NCBI RefSeq assembly: GCF_007992115.1
Contig: NZ_BJZQ01000013.1
Location: 1 to 64,000 of the forward strand
From: Aeromicrobium flavum
Lineage (GTDB): Bacteria; Actinomycetota; Actinomycetes; Propionibacteriales; Nocardioidaceae
Reading direction: 5' to 3'
DNA: 64,000 nucleotides
Positions 37,398-48,730 of the stretch are shown here, piece by piece. How positions within the stretch are numbered: position 1 is the stretch's first letter; each line of letters begins with the position of its first letter. The position numbers and the translations under genes were made by a program. The notes below the pieces were generated by a model. It was not told the DNA's origin, ran no database searches, and saw only the letters and a program-made list of their open reading frames with translations.

Positions 37398-38363
37398 CTA
37401 TGCCTGCGCTGGTGAGCCCGTGGCGAACGTGCGGACAAAGACGTCGGCCAGCGCAGCCGGATCGTGCTGGCCCGGATGCGTGGGAGAACGCACGTCGGCC
37501 GTCACGAGCTCGGCGCCGAGCGACCGCGCCGCGCGCTCCAGCGCCCGGACGTCGCCCGTGGCCTGCGTGTCGGCGACCACGACGTCGAGGTGCAGATCGG
37601 GCGCGTGCGCGGCCAGCACCTCGAGGTGCTGCTCGGGCGTGAGGTGCTCGGTCTCGCCCGGCTGGTTCACGAGGTTGAGGACCAGGGCACGCCGGGCCGG
37701 CGTGCGCAGCAGCGCCTGGCGCAGCTCCGGCACGAGCAAGGTGGGCATGACGCTCGTGAACCAGGAGCCGGGACCGATCGTGACCCACGCGGCGTCCTCG
37801 AGCGCCTGGAGGGCCTGCGGGCACGCGGCGGGGTCGGTGGGGTCGAGGCGGACCTCCAGGATGCGTCCCGAGGTCGTCGCGACCTCGGTCTGCCCGCGGA
37901 CGACCCGGACGCTCTCGGTCGGCCCGAAGTCGACGTCCGCCTCGATGTCGAGCGGCACGTTGGCCATCGGCAGCACGCGACCGCGAGCCCGCAGCAGCTC
38001 GGCCACCATGTCGAGTCCGGTGACCTGGTCGCCCTCCATGTCCCACAGCGCGGCCAGCAGCAGGTTGCCGACCGGATGGCCGGCGAGCGGGCCGTCACCG
38101 CCGAAGCGGTGCTGCAGGATCGCGGCCCAGCCCCAGCCCCAGTCGTCGTCGCCGCACAGAGCGGCCAGGGCCATCCGCAGGTCGCCGGGCGGCAGGATCC
38201 CGAACTCGGTGCGCAGGCGCCCGGACGAACCGCCGTTGTCGGCGACGGTCACGATGCCCGTCAGCCGGTCGGTCACCCGCCGCAGCGCGGAGAGCGTGGC
38301 GGCGAGGCCGTGACCCCCGCCCAGCGCGACGACGGCCGGCCCTCCCCCCAGAGCCGAGCTCAT
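37398..38363 (-). CDS. yvcK: YvcK/CofD-like nucleotide-sugar-binding protein
   Basis: 321 residues. V-A-L-G-G-G-H-G-L near the N-terminus, [14 protein letters not shown] and P-P-G-D-L-R are the conserved YvcK motifs (a CofD-like fold binding UDP-sugars). YvcK is needed for growth on gluconeogenic carbon sources and for cell-shape control. The ATG overlaps the rapZ stop (ATGA). Neighbours rapZ and whiA confirm the identity. Confidence 0.94.
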   Translation of the reverse strand: MSSALGGGPAVVALGGGHGLAATLSALRRVTDRLTGIVTVADNGGSSGRLRTEFGILPPGDLRMALAALCGDDDWGWGWAAILQHRFGGDGPLAGHPVGNLLLAALWDMEGDQVTGLDMVAELLRARGRVLPMANVPLDIEADVDFGPTESVRVVRGQTEVATTSGRILEVRLDPTDPAACPQALQALEDAAWVTIGPGSWFTSVMPTLLVPELRQALLRTPARRALVLNLVNQPGETEHLTPEQHLEVLAAHAPDLHLDVVVADTQATGDVRALERAARSLGAELVTADVRSPTHPGQHDPAALADVFVRTFATGSPAQA

Positions 38364-39223
38364 TCGCGACCCAGGTCGCGGTGGACGACGAGGGTGCGGA
38401 CGCCCCGGTCGCGCAACCGCTGGTCCAGGGCCTCGGACATCGCGACGCTGCGGTGGCGGCCTCCCGTGCAGCCGATCCCGACGGTGAGGAAGAGCTTGTC
38501 CTCCTGCAGGAACCCGTTGGTGATGAGCGACAGCAGCTCGACGTACCGGTCGAGGAACTCCTCGGCACGGTCCTGGCTGTGGACGTACTCGCGGACCGCC
38601 GGGTCCTGACCGCTCAGCGAGCGCAGGTCGTCGACCCAGAACGGGTTGGGCAGGAAGCGCATGTCCGCGACCATGTCGGCGTCGATCGGGATCCCGTACT
38701 TGAAGCCGAAGGACACGATCGTGACGTGCAGGCCCCGCTCGTCCTCCACCTCGAACGCCTGGCGCACCCGGTGGGCCAGCTGGTGGACGTTGAGCCGGCT
38801 GGTGTCGATGACGATGTCGGCACGACCCCGGATGGTCCGCAGCAGGGCGCGCTCGTGGATGAACCCGTCCATCAGGCGGCCCTGACGGCTCAGCGGGTGG
38901 GGCCGGCGCGCGGCCTCCTGCCGGCGCACGAGGATCTCGTCGGCGGCCTCCAGGTACAGCGTGCGGACGTGGATGCCCGCGTCGAGCACCGCCTCGATCG
39001 CGTCGACGAGGCCGAAGAAGAAGGTGCGCGACCGGGAGTCGACGACCACGGCCAGCCGGTCGATGTCCTCGGCGGCGTCGACCGACGCCACGAGCTCGCC
39101 GAGCATGCCCGGCGGGAGGTTGTCGACCACGTAGTAGCCGAGTTTCTCGAGCGCCTTGGCGGCGGTGCTGCGCCCCGCCCCGGTCATCCCGGTGACGAGG
39201 ACGAACTCGGTCAGCTTGGTCAT
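38360..39223 (-). CDS. rapZ: RapZ family nucleotide-binding protein
   Basis: 287 residues. The P-loop is G-M-T-G-A-G-R-S (13-20), then Y-Y-V-V-D-N-L-P-P; the C-terminal domain has S-F-G-F-K-Y-G-I-P and G-I-G-C-T-G-G-R-H-R-S-V. In enterobacteria RapZ is an RNA adaptor; in Gram-positives this P-loop protein binds nucleotides and its role is less clear. It sits seven bases after uvrC and overlaps yvcK. Confidence 0.94.
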   Translation of the reverse strand: MTKLTEFVLVTGMTGAGRSTAAKALEKLGYYVVDNLPPGMLGELVASVDAAEDIDRLAVVVDSRSRTFFFGLVDAIEAVLDAGIHVRTLYLEAADEILVRRQEAARRPHPLSRQGRLMDGFIHERALLRTIRGRADIVIDTSRLNVHQLAHRVRQAFEVEDERGLHVTIVSFGFKYGIPIDADMVADMRFLPNPFWVDDLRSLSGQDPAVREYVHSQDRAEEFLDRYVELLSLITNGFLQEDKLFLTVGIGCTGGRHRSVAMSEALDQRLRDRGVRTLVVHRDLGRE

Positions 39224-39230
39224 GTCGGCC

Positions 39231-41174
39231 TCAGTCCTCCAGGATCTCGCCCGTGGCCATGTTCACGGCCGGGGCGGGGGGCTCTCCCTCGTGGAGCGCC
39301 GCCACGATGGATTGTGCCGTAGCCAGCCCGATCCCGGGGACGTCTGTGATCTCCTCCACGCTCGCGGCGCGCAGCTTCTTCAAGGAGCCGAAGTGGCGCA
39401 TGAGCGCGCGGCGGCGCGTCTCACCCAGGCCCGGCACCGGGTCGAGCAGGCTCTCGACCATCGACTTGCTGCGGCGCTGGCGGTGGTGCGTGATCGCGAA
39501 GCGGTGGGCCTCGTCGCGGACGCGCTGGAGCAGGTAGAGGCCCTCGCTGGTGCGCGGCAGGATCACCGGGTCCTCGTCCTGGGGCAGCCACACCTCCTCG
39601 AGGCGCTTGGCCAGCCCACACAGGGCCACGTCCCGGACGCCGAGGGCCTCCATGGCCTGGCGGGCCGCCTCGACCTGCGGGGGTCCGCCGTCGACGACGA
39701 CCAGGGACGGCGCGTACGCGAACCGCCGGGGCTTGCCGGTCTCGGGGTCGATGCCCGGCTCGGTGCCCTCCTGGCGCTCGACGGCCTTCAGGTGATGGGT
39801 GAACCGGCGGGTGATGACCTCGTGCATGGCGGCGACGTCGCTCTGACCCTCGTGCCGGACCGTGAACCGGCGGTACTCGGACTTGCGCGGGAGCCCGTCC
39901 TCGAAGACCACCATCGAGGCGACGATCTCGGTGCCCTGCAGGTTCGACACGTCGAAGCACTCGATCCGCAGCGGCGGCGCCGGCAGGTCGAGGGCCAGCT
40001 GGATCTCCTCCAGCGCCCGGCTGCGGCTGGTGAGGTCGCCCGACCGCTTGAGCTTGTGGCGGCCCAGCGCCTGCTTCGCGTTCTGCGCGACGGTGTCGAG
40101 CAAGGCGCGCTTGTCGCCGCGCTGGGGCACCCGCACCGTGACCTTGCCGCCGCGGCGCTCCTCGAGCAGCTCGGTGACGGCCTGGTGGTCGGAGGGCAGC
40201 GCGGGCACCAGCACCTCGCGCGGGATCGCGGCCGGCGCGACGTCGGCGTAGAGCGTCATGATGGCGCTCTCGACCAGCTCGGGGAGCCCGGCGTCGTCGC
40301 CGCGGTCGGCCACCCAGCCGCGCTGCCCCCGGATGCGTCCGCCCCGGACGTTGAAGATCTGGACGGCCACCTCGAGCGGGTCGACCACGAACCCGAGCAC
40401 GTCGGCGTCGGTGCCGTCGCCGAGCACCACCGACTGCTTCTCCAGCACCCGGCGCATCGCCATCAGGTCGTCGCGGTACTTGGCGGCGAGCTCGTACTCC
40501 TGGGAGGCGGCGGCGTCGCGCATCCGCTCCTCGATCCCCCGCTCGAACCCGGCCGTCTGACCACCCATGAACGACAGGAAGTCGTCGACGATGTCGCGGT
40601 GCTCGTCGGGCGTCACCCGTCCCACGCACGGGGCCGAGCACTTGCCGATGTCGCCCAGCAGGCACGGCCGGCCTGCCGCCTGGGCGCGCTTGAAGACACC
40701 CGCGCTGCAGGACCGCATGGGGAAGACGCGCAACAGGGTGTCGACCGTGTCGCGGATGGCCCAGGCATGCCCGTAGGGGCCGAAGTAGCGCACGCCCTTG
40801 CGCTGGGCGCCGCGCATGACCAGGACCCGCGGGATGTCCTCGCCGACCGTGACGGCCAGCCACGGGTAGGACTTGTCGTCGCGGTACTTGACGTTGAAGC
40901 GCGGGTCGTATTCCTTGATCCAGGAGTACTCCAGCGCCAGCGCCTCGACCTCGGTGTTGACGACCGTCCACTCGACGGACGTGGCCGTGGTGACCATCTG
41001 GTGCGTGCGCGGGTGCAGGTGGCCGACGTCCTGGAAGTAGGAGTTCAGCCGCTGGCGCAGGCTCTTGGCCTTGCCCACGTAGATGACCCGGCCCTGCTCG
41101 TCGCGGAACCGGTAGACGCCCGGGTCGGTCGGGATCTCCCCCGGCCGGGGGCGGTAGGTCGACGGGTCAGCCAC
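39231..41174 (-). CDS. uvrC: UvrC, excinuclease ABC subunit C
   Basis: 647 residues. GIY-YIG nuclease domain at the N-terminus (P-G-V-Y-R-F-R-D ... [10 protein letters not shown]), a cysteine cluster near 150-165, a UVR segment, an RNase H-like nuclease domain ([16 protein letters not shown]) and C-terminal helix-hairpin-helix motifs (I-T-D-V-P-G-I-G). It makes both incisions in nucleotide excision repair. GTG 41174 follows the uvrA stop by nine bases. Confidence 0.97.
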   Translation of the reverse strand: MADPSTYRPRPGEIPTDPGVYRFRDEQGRVIYVGKAKSLRQRLNSYFQDVGHLHPRTHQMVTTATSVEWTVVNTEVEALALEYSWIKEYDPRFNVKYRDDKSYPWLAVTVGEDIPRVLVMRGAQRKGVRYFGPYGHAWAIRDTVDTLLRVFPMRSCSAGVFKRAQAAGRPCLLGDIGKCSAPCVGRVTPDEHRDIVDDFLSFMGGQTAGFERGIEERMRDAAASQEYELAAKYRDDLMAMRRVLEKQSVVLGDGTDADVLGFVVDPLEVAVQIFNVRGGRIRGQRGWVADRGDDAGLPELVESAIMTLYADVAPAAIPREVLVPALPSDHQAVTELLEERRGGKVTVRVPQRGDKRALLDTVAQNAKQALGRHKLKRSGDLTSRSRALEEIQLALDLPAPPLRIECFDVSNLQGTEIVASMVVFEDGLPRKSEYRRFTVRHEGQSDVAAMHEVITRRFTHHLKAVERQEGTEPGIDPETGKPRRFAYAPSLVVVDGGPPQVEAARQAMEALGVRDVALCGLAKRLEEVWLPQDEDPVILPRTSEGLYLLQRVRDEAHRFAITHHRQRRSKSMVESLLDPVPGLGETRRRALMRHFGSLKKLRAASVEEITDVPGIGLATAQSIVAALHEGEPPAPAVNMATGEILED

Positions 41175-41183
41175 GATCGGGCC

Positions 41184-44042
<2,859 letters not shown>

Positions 44043-44048
44043 TGGTCC

Positions 44049-44071
44049 AGCGTACTGACGGAACCTGACAG
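44049..44071 (-). promoter_or_regulatory. uvrA promoter, PafBC/RecA-NDp-like, leaderless
   Basis: On the minus strand CTGTCAGGT is followed by eight bases and TACGCT, then six bases and GTG 44042. The published RecA-independent damage promoter of mycobacteria is TTGTCRGTG-N8-TANNNT; six of nine upstream positions and the exact spacing match. Confidence 0.55.
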
Positions 44072-44085
44072 AAACCTCTCGACGA

Positions 44086-44091
44086 TAGGCT
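44086..44091 (+). promoter_or_regulatory. -10 box of a leaderless promoter (MBL hydrolase)
   Basis: TAGGCT, seven bases before ATG 44099; divergent from the uvrA promoter within 56 bases. Confidence 0.55.
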
Positions 44092-44098
44092 CGCGACC

Positions 44099-44752
44099 AT
44101 GACGTACACCGGACAGGTCACGGTCGGGGGCGCCCCCGACACCCGCGAGGCCGGCGACCTGGTGATCACCAAGATCGCCGTGGGCCCGATGGCCAACAAC
44201 GCCTACCTGCTGCGCTGCGCCCTCACGGGCGAGCAGGTGCTGATCGACGCCGCCGACGAGGCCCCGCGCCTGCTCGAGCTCATCGGCGACCGGGGCCTGG
44301 CGCGCGTGATCACGACCCACCGCCACGGCGACCACTGGCAGGCCCTGGCCGAGGTGGTGGCGGCCACCGGCGCCGAGACCGTCGCCGGCGAGGACGATGC
44401 CGACGAGCTCCCGGTCGACGTGGACGTCCGCGTCCGCACCGGCGCCCGGGTCCGCGTCGGCTCGTGCGAGCTGGAGGTCATCGAGATCGTCGGCCACACG
44501 CCGGGCTCGATCGCGCTGGCCTACGACGACCCCGACGGCGTCACCCACCTGTTCACCGGCGACTCCCTGTTCCCCGGCGGCGTCGGGCGCACGTGGTCGC
44601 CCGACGACTTCCTGCGGCTCATCGGCGACGTCGAGGGCAAGCTGTTCGCGCGCTTCGACGACGACACGTGGTTCTACCCCGGCCACGGCGACGACTCGAC
44701 GATCGGCGCCGAGCGCCCCGGCCTGTCCGACTGGCGCGCCCGCGGCTGGTGA
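44099..44752 (+). CDS. MBL-fold metallohydrolase (glyoxalase II-like)
   Basis: 217 residues. The metal site is T-H-R-H-G-D-H-W (H74, H76, D78, H79), with further ligands in V-G-H-T-P-G-S, F-T-G-D-S-L-F and Y-P-G-H-G-D-D-S, so both metal sites are complete. The fold resembles hydroxyacylglutathione hydrolases; actinobacteria lack glutathione, so the thioester substrate would be different, for example a mycothiol adduct (inference). In other actinobacteria an MBL gene often lies next to uvrA. Confidence 0.9.
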   Translation: MTYTGQVTVGGAPDTREAGDLVITKIAVGPMANNAYLLRCALTGEQVLIDAADEAPRLLELIGDRGLARVITTHRHGDHWQALAEVVAATGAETVAGEDDADELPVDVDVRVRTGARVRVGSCELEVIEIVGHTPGSIALAYDDPDGVTHLFTGDSLFPGGVGRTWSPDDFLRLIGDVEGKLFARFDDDTWFYPGHGDDSTIGAERPGLSDWRARGW

Positions 44753-44755
44753 CCG

Positions 44756-46036
44756 TCAGAAGGTGACGGGCAGCGACTCGATGCCGAAGACGAAGCTGAG
44801 CTGACGGAACTCCAGCTCGGACTCGGGCACGGCGACGCGCAGGTCGGGGAACCGCTGCAGCAGCCTCGGCAGGGCGATCCGCAGCTCCATCCGGGCCAGC
44901 TCTGCGCCGATGCAGCGGTGGATGCCGTGCCCGAACGCGAGGTGGCCGCTGGCCGGGGTGCGCGTCGGGTCGAACGTGTCGGGGTCCGCACCGGCGGCGC
45001 GCGGGTCGCGGTCGGCCGCGCTGAGGGACACCAGCAGGACGTCGCCCGCCTCGATCCTCTGGCCGAAGAGCTCCATGTCCTGCTTCGCGAACCGGGGGAA
45101 CGCCACCTGGACCACCGAGAAGTAGCGCAGCAGCTCCTCGATGACGCGGTCGAGCGTCTTGCGATCGCCCGAGCGCACCAGCTCGGCGTAGGCGGGGTCG
45201 CGGGTGAGCATCAGGGTGCTGAGCGCGATCATCCCGGCGGTCGTCTCGTACCCGCCGGTGAAGACCCCGTCCGCGAGCCCCGCCAGGTCCTGGTCGGAGA
45301 TCAGCTCGCCCTCGTCGCGGATGATCTGCCCGATGAGGCCGGGTCCGGGCTCCTTGCGCTGGCGGGCCACGGCGTCGAAGAGGAACTCGCGCTGCTCCGA
45401 CACCGCGCCGAACGCCGCCGCTCCCCCGTTGGTCGCGTCGAACCGCGCGCTGCCCAGCTTCGAGAAGGCCTGGGTGTCGTCGTAGTCGAGGCCCAGCAGC
45501 GCGCAGATCGTGTTGAACGGGATGGGGAACGCCAGCACCCTGGCCAGGTCGGCGCCGGGACCGGCCGCCTCCAGCTCATCGAGGGCCCGCTCGACGAACT
45601 GCTCGATCAGCGGCTCGAGCCGCGCCAGGCGGCGCATCGTGAACTCAGGGGTGATGATCTTGCGCAGCCGGGTGTGCACCGGCGGGTCGGTGAACCCCAG
45701 TCCCCCGATGTCGTCCGACGTGGCGGGGCCGTCGCCGGAGAACAGGTGCCGGATGTCGGTGGAGTACGTGTCGCGGGCCGTGAGCACCTGGCGCGCCTCC
45801 TCGTACCCCGTGACGAGGTACGCGGTGAAGTCGAACGGCAGGTCGAGCCGGTGCAACGGCTCGGACTCGCGGATCTGGGCCAGTCGCGGCACCGGATCCA
45901 GGCCCACGCGCTGCAACGGCGCCTTGGTGGGCTCGGGGATGAAGGAGAAGCTGGCGAGGTCGATCCCGCGCTTGCTGACGTGTCGCCGGGCGACCGACGT
46001 CAGCACTCTCGAGCGGACTCCCCGCAACCATCTCAC
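44756..46036 (-). CDS. Cytochrome P450
   Basis: 426 residues from GTG 46036. Heme-binding loop F-G-H-G-I-H-R-C-I-G (cysteine ligand), the I-helix G-G-Y-E-T-T-A-G, and the E-x-x-R of the K helix in E-E-L-L-R are intact, so an active monooxygenase is expected. It is a soluble bacterial P450 with no attached reductase, and no ferredoxin or reductase gene is next to it. The substrate is unknown. The start is set by TATCGT six bases upstream of the GTG; an open frame further upstream runs over the divergent permease gene. Confidence 0.92.
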   Translation of the reverse strand: MRWLRGVRSRVLTSVARRHVSKRGIDLASFSFIPEPTKAPLQRVGLDPVPRLAQIRESEPLHRLDLPFDFTAYLVTGYEEARQVLTARDTYSTDIRHLFSGDGPATSDDIGGLGFTDPPVHTRLRKIITPEFTMRRLARLEPLIEQFVERALDELEAAGPGADLARVLAFPIPFNTICALLGLDYDDTQAFSKLGSARFDATNGGAAAFGAVSEQREFLFDAVARQRKEPGPGLIGQIIRDEGELISDQDLAGLADGVFTGGYETTAGMIALSTLMLTRDPAYAELVRSGDRKTLDRVIEELLRYFSVVQVAFPRFAKQDMELFGQRIEAGDVLLVSLSAADRDPRAAGADPDTFDPTRTPASGHLAFGHGIHRCIGAELARMELRIALPRLLQRFPDLRVAVPESELEFRQLSFVFGIESLPVTF

Positions 46037-46042
46037 CCGCAC

Positions 46043-46048
46043 ACGATA
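46043..46048 (-). promoter_or_regulatory. -10 box of a leaderless promoter (P450)
   Basis: TATCGT on the minus strand, six bases before GTG 46036. Confidence 0.5.
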
Positions 46049-46112
46049 GACCGTCGGGGTTGCCGGATCGGGCACACGGCGCGACTCTGAAGGCACCACA
46101 CGAGGGGGAGCC

Positions 46113-47525
46113 ATGGCGACCAGCACCGAATCGACGCAACAGCCGACCGAACTCCGACGGGTCCTCGGGCCCAAACTCCTGTTGCTCTTCATCGTCGGCG
46201 ACATCCTGGGCACCGGCGTCTACGCCCTCACCGGCCAGGTCGCCGCCGAGGTGGGCGGCGCCGCCTGGCTGCCGTTCCTCATCGCGTTCGCGGTCGCGCT
46301 GCTGACGGCGCTGTCCTACCTCGAGCTGGTCACCAAGTACCCGCAGGCCGCCGGTGCGGCGCTCTACGTGCACAAGGCCTTCGGGGTCCACTTCCTGACG
46401 TTCATGGTCGCGTTCACCGTGATGTGCTCGGGCATCACGTCGGCCTCCACGGCCTCACGCGCCTTCGCCGCGAACCTCGCCGTCGGGTTCGACTGGGAGG
46501 CGTCGAACCTCGAGATCATGCTGATCGCCCTGGCGTTCATGCTGCTGATCGCGGCGATCAACCTGCGCGGGGTCAGCGAGGGCGTCAAGACGAACGTCGT
46601 GCTCACGCTGGTCGAGCTCTCGGGCCTGCTGCTGGTGATCCTCGTCGGGCTCTGGGCGATCGCCGGCGGCGACGCCGACTGGGGCGCGGTGGTCGCGTTC
46701 GAGACCCCTGACGACAAGAACGTCTTCCTCGCCGTGACCACGGCGACCTCGCTGGCCTTCTTCGCGATGGTCGGCTTCGAGGACGCCGTCAACATGGCCG
46801 AGGAGTGCCACGAGCCGAACCGGATCTTCCCCAAGATCATGCTGACCGGCCTGGGGCTCACCGGCGTCATCTACATCCTCGTCTCGATCTGCGCCGTCGC
46901 GATCGTCCCCGTCGGCGAACTCGCCGGCAACGACACCCCGCTGGTGACCGTGGTCGAGCAGGGTGCCCCCGACATCCCGATCGACACGATCCTGCCGTTC
47001 ATCTCGATGTTCGCCGTCGCCAACTCGGCGCTCATCAACATGCTGATGGCCAGCCGTCTGCTGTACGGGATGGGCAAGCAGGGCGTCATCCCCCACGGCC
47101 TGGCCAAGGTCAGCAAGCGCCAGACGCCGTGGGTGTCGATCGCGTTCACCACCGCCTTGTCCCTCGGCCTGATCGCCTACGTCTCGAACGCCAGCACCGA
47201 GGCGGTCGCCGTGCTCGGCGGCACCACCAGCCTGCTGCTGCTCGCCGTCTTCGCGGTCGTCAACACGGCCGTGCTGGTCCTGCGCAAGGACACGGTCGAC
47301 CACTCGCACTTCCGCACCGCGGCCCCGGTCGCCCTGCTCGGCATCGTGACGTGCGTCTACCTCGTCACGCCGCTGTCGGGTCGCCCCGGCTCGCAGTACG
47401 AGATCGCCGGGATCCTGCTCGTGATCGGACTCGTCCTGTCCGTGCCGATGTACTTCCTGAGCCGTCGCCGGGGCGAGCGCCTCGAGACGAACCCCGACGA
47501 CCTGCCGCCGCACGAGATCCCCTGA
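46113..47525 (+). CDS. APC family amino acid permease
   Basis: 470 residues with about 12 TM helices. The first helix carries G-D-I-L-G-T-G-V-Y-A-L-T-G, the unwound substrate-binding G-x-G motif of the amino acid-polyamine-organocation superfamily, and the sixth helix region reads F-F-A-M-V-G-F-E-D-A-V-N-M-A-E-E, typical of this family. The substrate cannot be named. A strong GAGGGGGAG site precedes ATG 46113. It diverges from the P450 and converges on terC, with a GC hairpin between. Confidence 0.92.
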   Translation: MATSTESTQQPTELRRVLGPKLLLLFIVGDILGTGVYALTGQVAAEVGGAAWLPFLIAFAVALLTALSYLELVTKYPQAAGAALYVHKAFGVHFLTFMVAFTVMCSGITSASTASRAFAANLAVGFDWEASNLEIMLIALAFMLLIAAINLRGVSEGVKTNVVLTLVELSGLLLVILVGLWAIAGGDADWGAVVAFETPDDKNVFLAVTTATSLAFFAMVGFEDAVNMAEECHEPNRIFPKIMLTGLGLTGVIYILVSICAVAIVPVGELAGNDTPLVTVVEQGAPDIPIDTILPFISMFAVANSALINMLMASRLLYGMGKQGVIPHGLAKVSKRQTPWVSIAFTTALSLGLIAYVSNASTEAVAVLGGTTSLLLLAVFAVVNTAVLVLRKDTVDHSHFRTAAPVALLGIVTCVYLVTPLSGRPGSQYEIAGILLVIGLVLSVPMYFLSRRRGERLETNPDDLPPHEIP

Positions 47526-47532
47526 GGGACCC

Positions 47533-47562
47533 CGGCGGCGGCGAGGTCAGTGCCCGCCGCCG
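47533..47562. terminator. Possible bidirectional terminator between permease and terC genes
   Basis: CGGCGGCGG (47533-47541) and CCGCCGCCG (47554-47562) form a 9-bp GC stem with a 12-base loop; the right arm overlaps the last terC codons. No T-run. Repeated CGG triplets make chance pairing likely, so confidence is low. Confidence 0.3.
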
Positions 47563-48548
47563 ACGCGCTCGGGGTACTTCTTGGAGTACCAGAGGCTCGC
47601 CACGGCCGTGATCGTCAGCGTCGCGATGATCACGCCCAGGCTCAGCAGGGTGGGGATCTCGGGGATGGGCACCGGACCCACGTGGTGCACGGGCTCGCCG
47701 CCGTTGATGAACGGCAGCTCGTTCTCGTGCAGCGCGTGCAGCACCAGCTTGACGCCGATGTAGAACAGCAGGAACGCCAGGCCGTAGGACAGGAACACCA
47801 GGCGCTGCAGCAGGTCGCCGAGCAGGAAGTAGAGCTGGCGCAGGCCCATCAGCGCGAACACGTTCGCGGTGAAGACGATGTACGGCTCCTTGGTGAGGCC
47901 GAAGATCGCCGGGATGGAGTCCAGCGCGAACAGGATGTCCGTGGTGCCCAGCGCGATGATCACCAGCGCCATCGGCGTGATCGCGCGGCGGCCGTTCTCG
48001 CGGACGACGAGCTTGAGCCCGTCCCACTTGTCGCTGAGGTTGAAGCGCTTCCGCGCGAACCGGACGACCGCGTTCTCGACGTCGTCGTCCTCGTCGTTGT
48101 CGGCCACCAGCTTGACCGCGGTGTAGAGCAGGAACGCACCGAACACGTAGAAGACCCACGAGAACTGCTCGATGGCCACGGCGCCGACAGCGATGAAGAT
48201 GCCGCGGAACACCAGCGCCAGGATGATGCCGACGAGCAGCGCCTCCTGCTGGTACTTCCGCGGGACGGCGAAGCTGCTCATGATGATGATGAAGATGAAC
48301 AGGTTGTCGATCGACAGGCTGTACTCGGTCAGCCAGCCGGCGTAGAACTCGATGCCGTACTGGCTGCCGTGGAAGGCCCAGACCCAGGCGCCGAAGGCGA
48401 CGGCCAGGCCGATGTAGACCGACAGGTAGACCGCACACTCCTTCGTCGTGGGCTCGTGCGGCTTGCGGGCGATCACGACGATGTCGAACAGCAGGATGGC
48501 GATGGTCACCGCGAGGGTGACTCCCCATTCGAGCATGCTGACGTTCAC
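47547..48548 (-). CDS. TerC family membrane protein (probable metal exporter)
   Basis: 333 residues with nine or so TM helices. The acidic family motifs are Y-S-L-S-I-D-N-L-F (second helix) and L-F-A-L-D-S-I-P-A-I (later helix), and the cytosolic loop is acidic (N-D-E-D-D-D-V-E-N). TerC/Alx proteins are now linked to manganese export. Start GTG 48548 has AGAGGA upstream. The long leader folds as a yybP-ykoY riboswitch, which supports a manganese role. Confidence 0.93.
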   Translation of the reverse strand: MNVSMLEWGVTLAVTIAILLFDIVVIARKPHEPTTKECAVYLSVYIGLAVAFGAWVWAFHGSQYGIEFYAGWLTEYSLSIDNLFIFIIIMSSFAVPRKYQQEALLVGIILALVFRGIFIAVGAVAIEQFSWVFYVFGAFLLYTAVKLVADNDEDDDVENAVVRFARKRFNLSDKWDGLKLVVRENGRRAITPMALVIIALGTTDILFALDSIPAIFGLTKEPYIVFTANVFALMGLRQLYFLLGDLLQRLVFLSYGLAFLLFYIGVKLVLHALHENELPFINGGEPVHHVGPVPIPEIPTLLSLGVIIATLTITAVASLWYSKKYPERVGGGH

Positions 48549-48582
48549 AGGCGGTCCTCTGTTCTCTCCGGGTCGTCAAAGA

Positions 48583-48694
48583 CTCGGAGGTCTCTTCCAC
48601 CGGACTGCAGACGATGACCGGTCCGGCGCCCCGGGATGGTCGACAGTGACCCCCGTGCTGACGAGACGCCGGTGATGGGAATACTCCCCTCCGC
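48583..48694 (-). promoter_or_regulatory. yybP-ykoY family Mn2+ riboswitch upstream of terC
   Basis: The leader reads CGGAGG-GGAGUAU at its 5' end (48693-48681) and GAGA-CCUCCG at its 3' end (48594-48585), parallel to the AAAGG-GGAGUAG / AAGA-CCUUU ends of known yybP-ykoY RNAs. P1 pairs 48693-48688 with 48590-48585; a second stem is CCGGCG (48672-48667) with CGCCGG (48628-48623), and a third ACCGG (48622-48618) with CCGGU (48603-48599). The conserved internal CUCGUCAGCACGG lies at 48665-48653. These RNAs bind Mn2+ and typically precede terC or mntP genes, as here. Confidence 0.85.
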
Positions 48695-48730
48695 GGTCCA
48701 GTCTGACAGCCGGGCGAAGGCGGCGCGAAC

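Noticed and set aside
44756-47525. P450 and permease considered as a secondary-metabolite cluster
   Set aside because: No synthase, ligase or other tailoring genes are adjacent; flanking genes are housekeeping.
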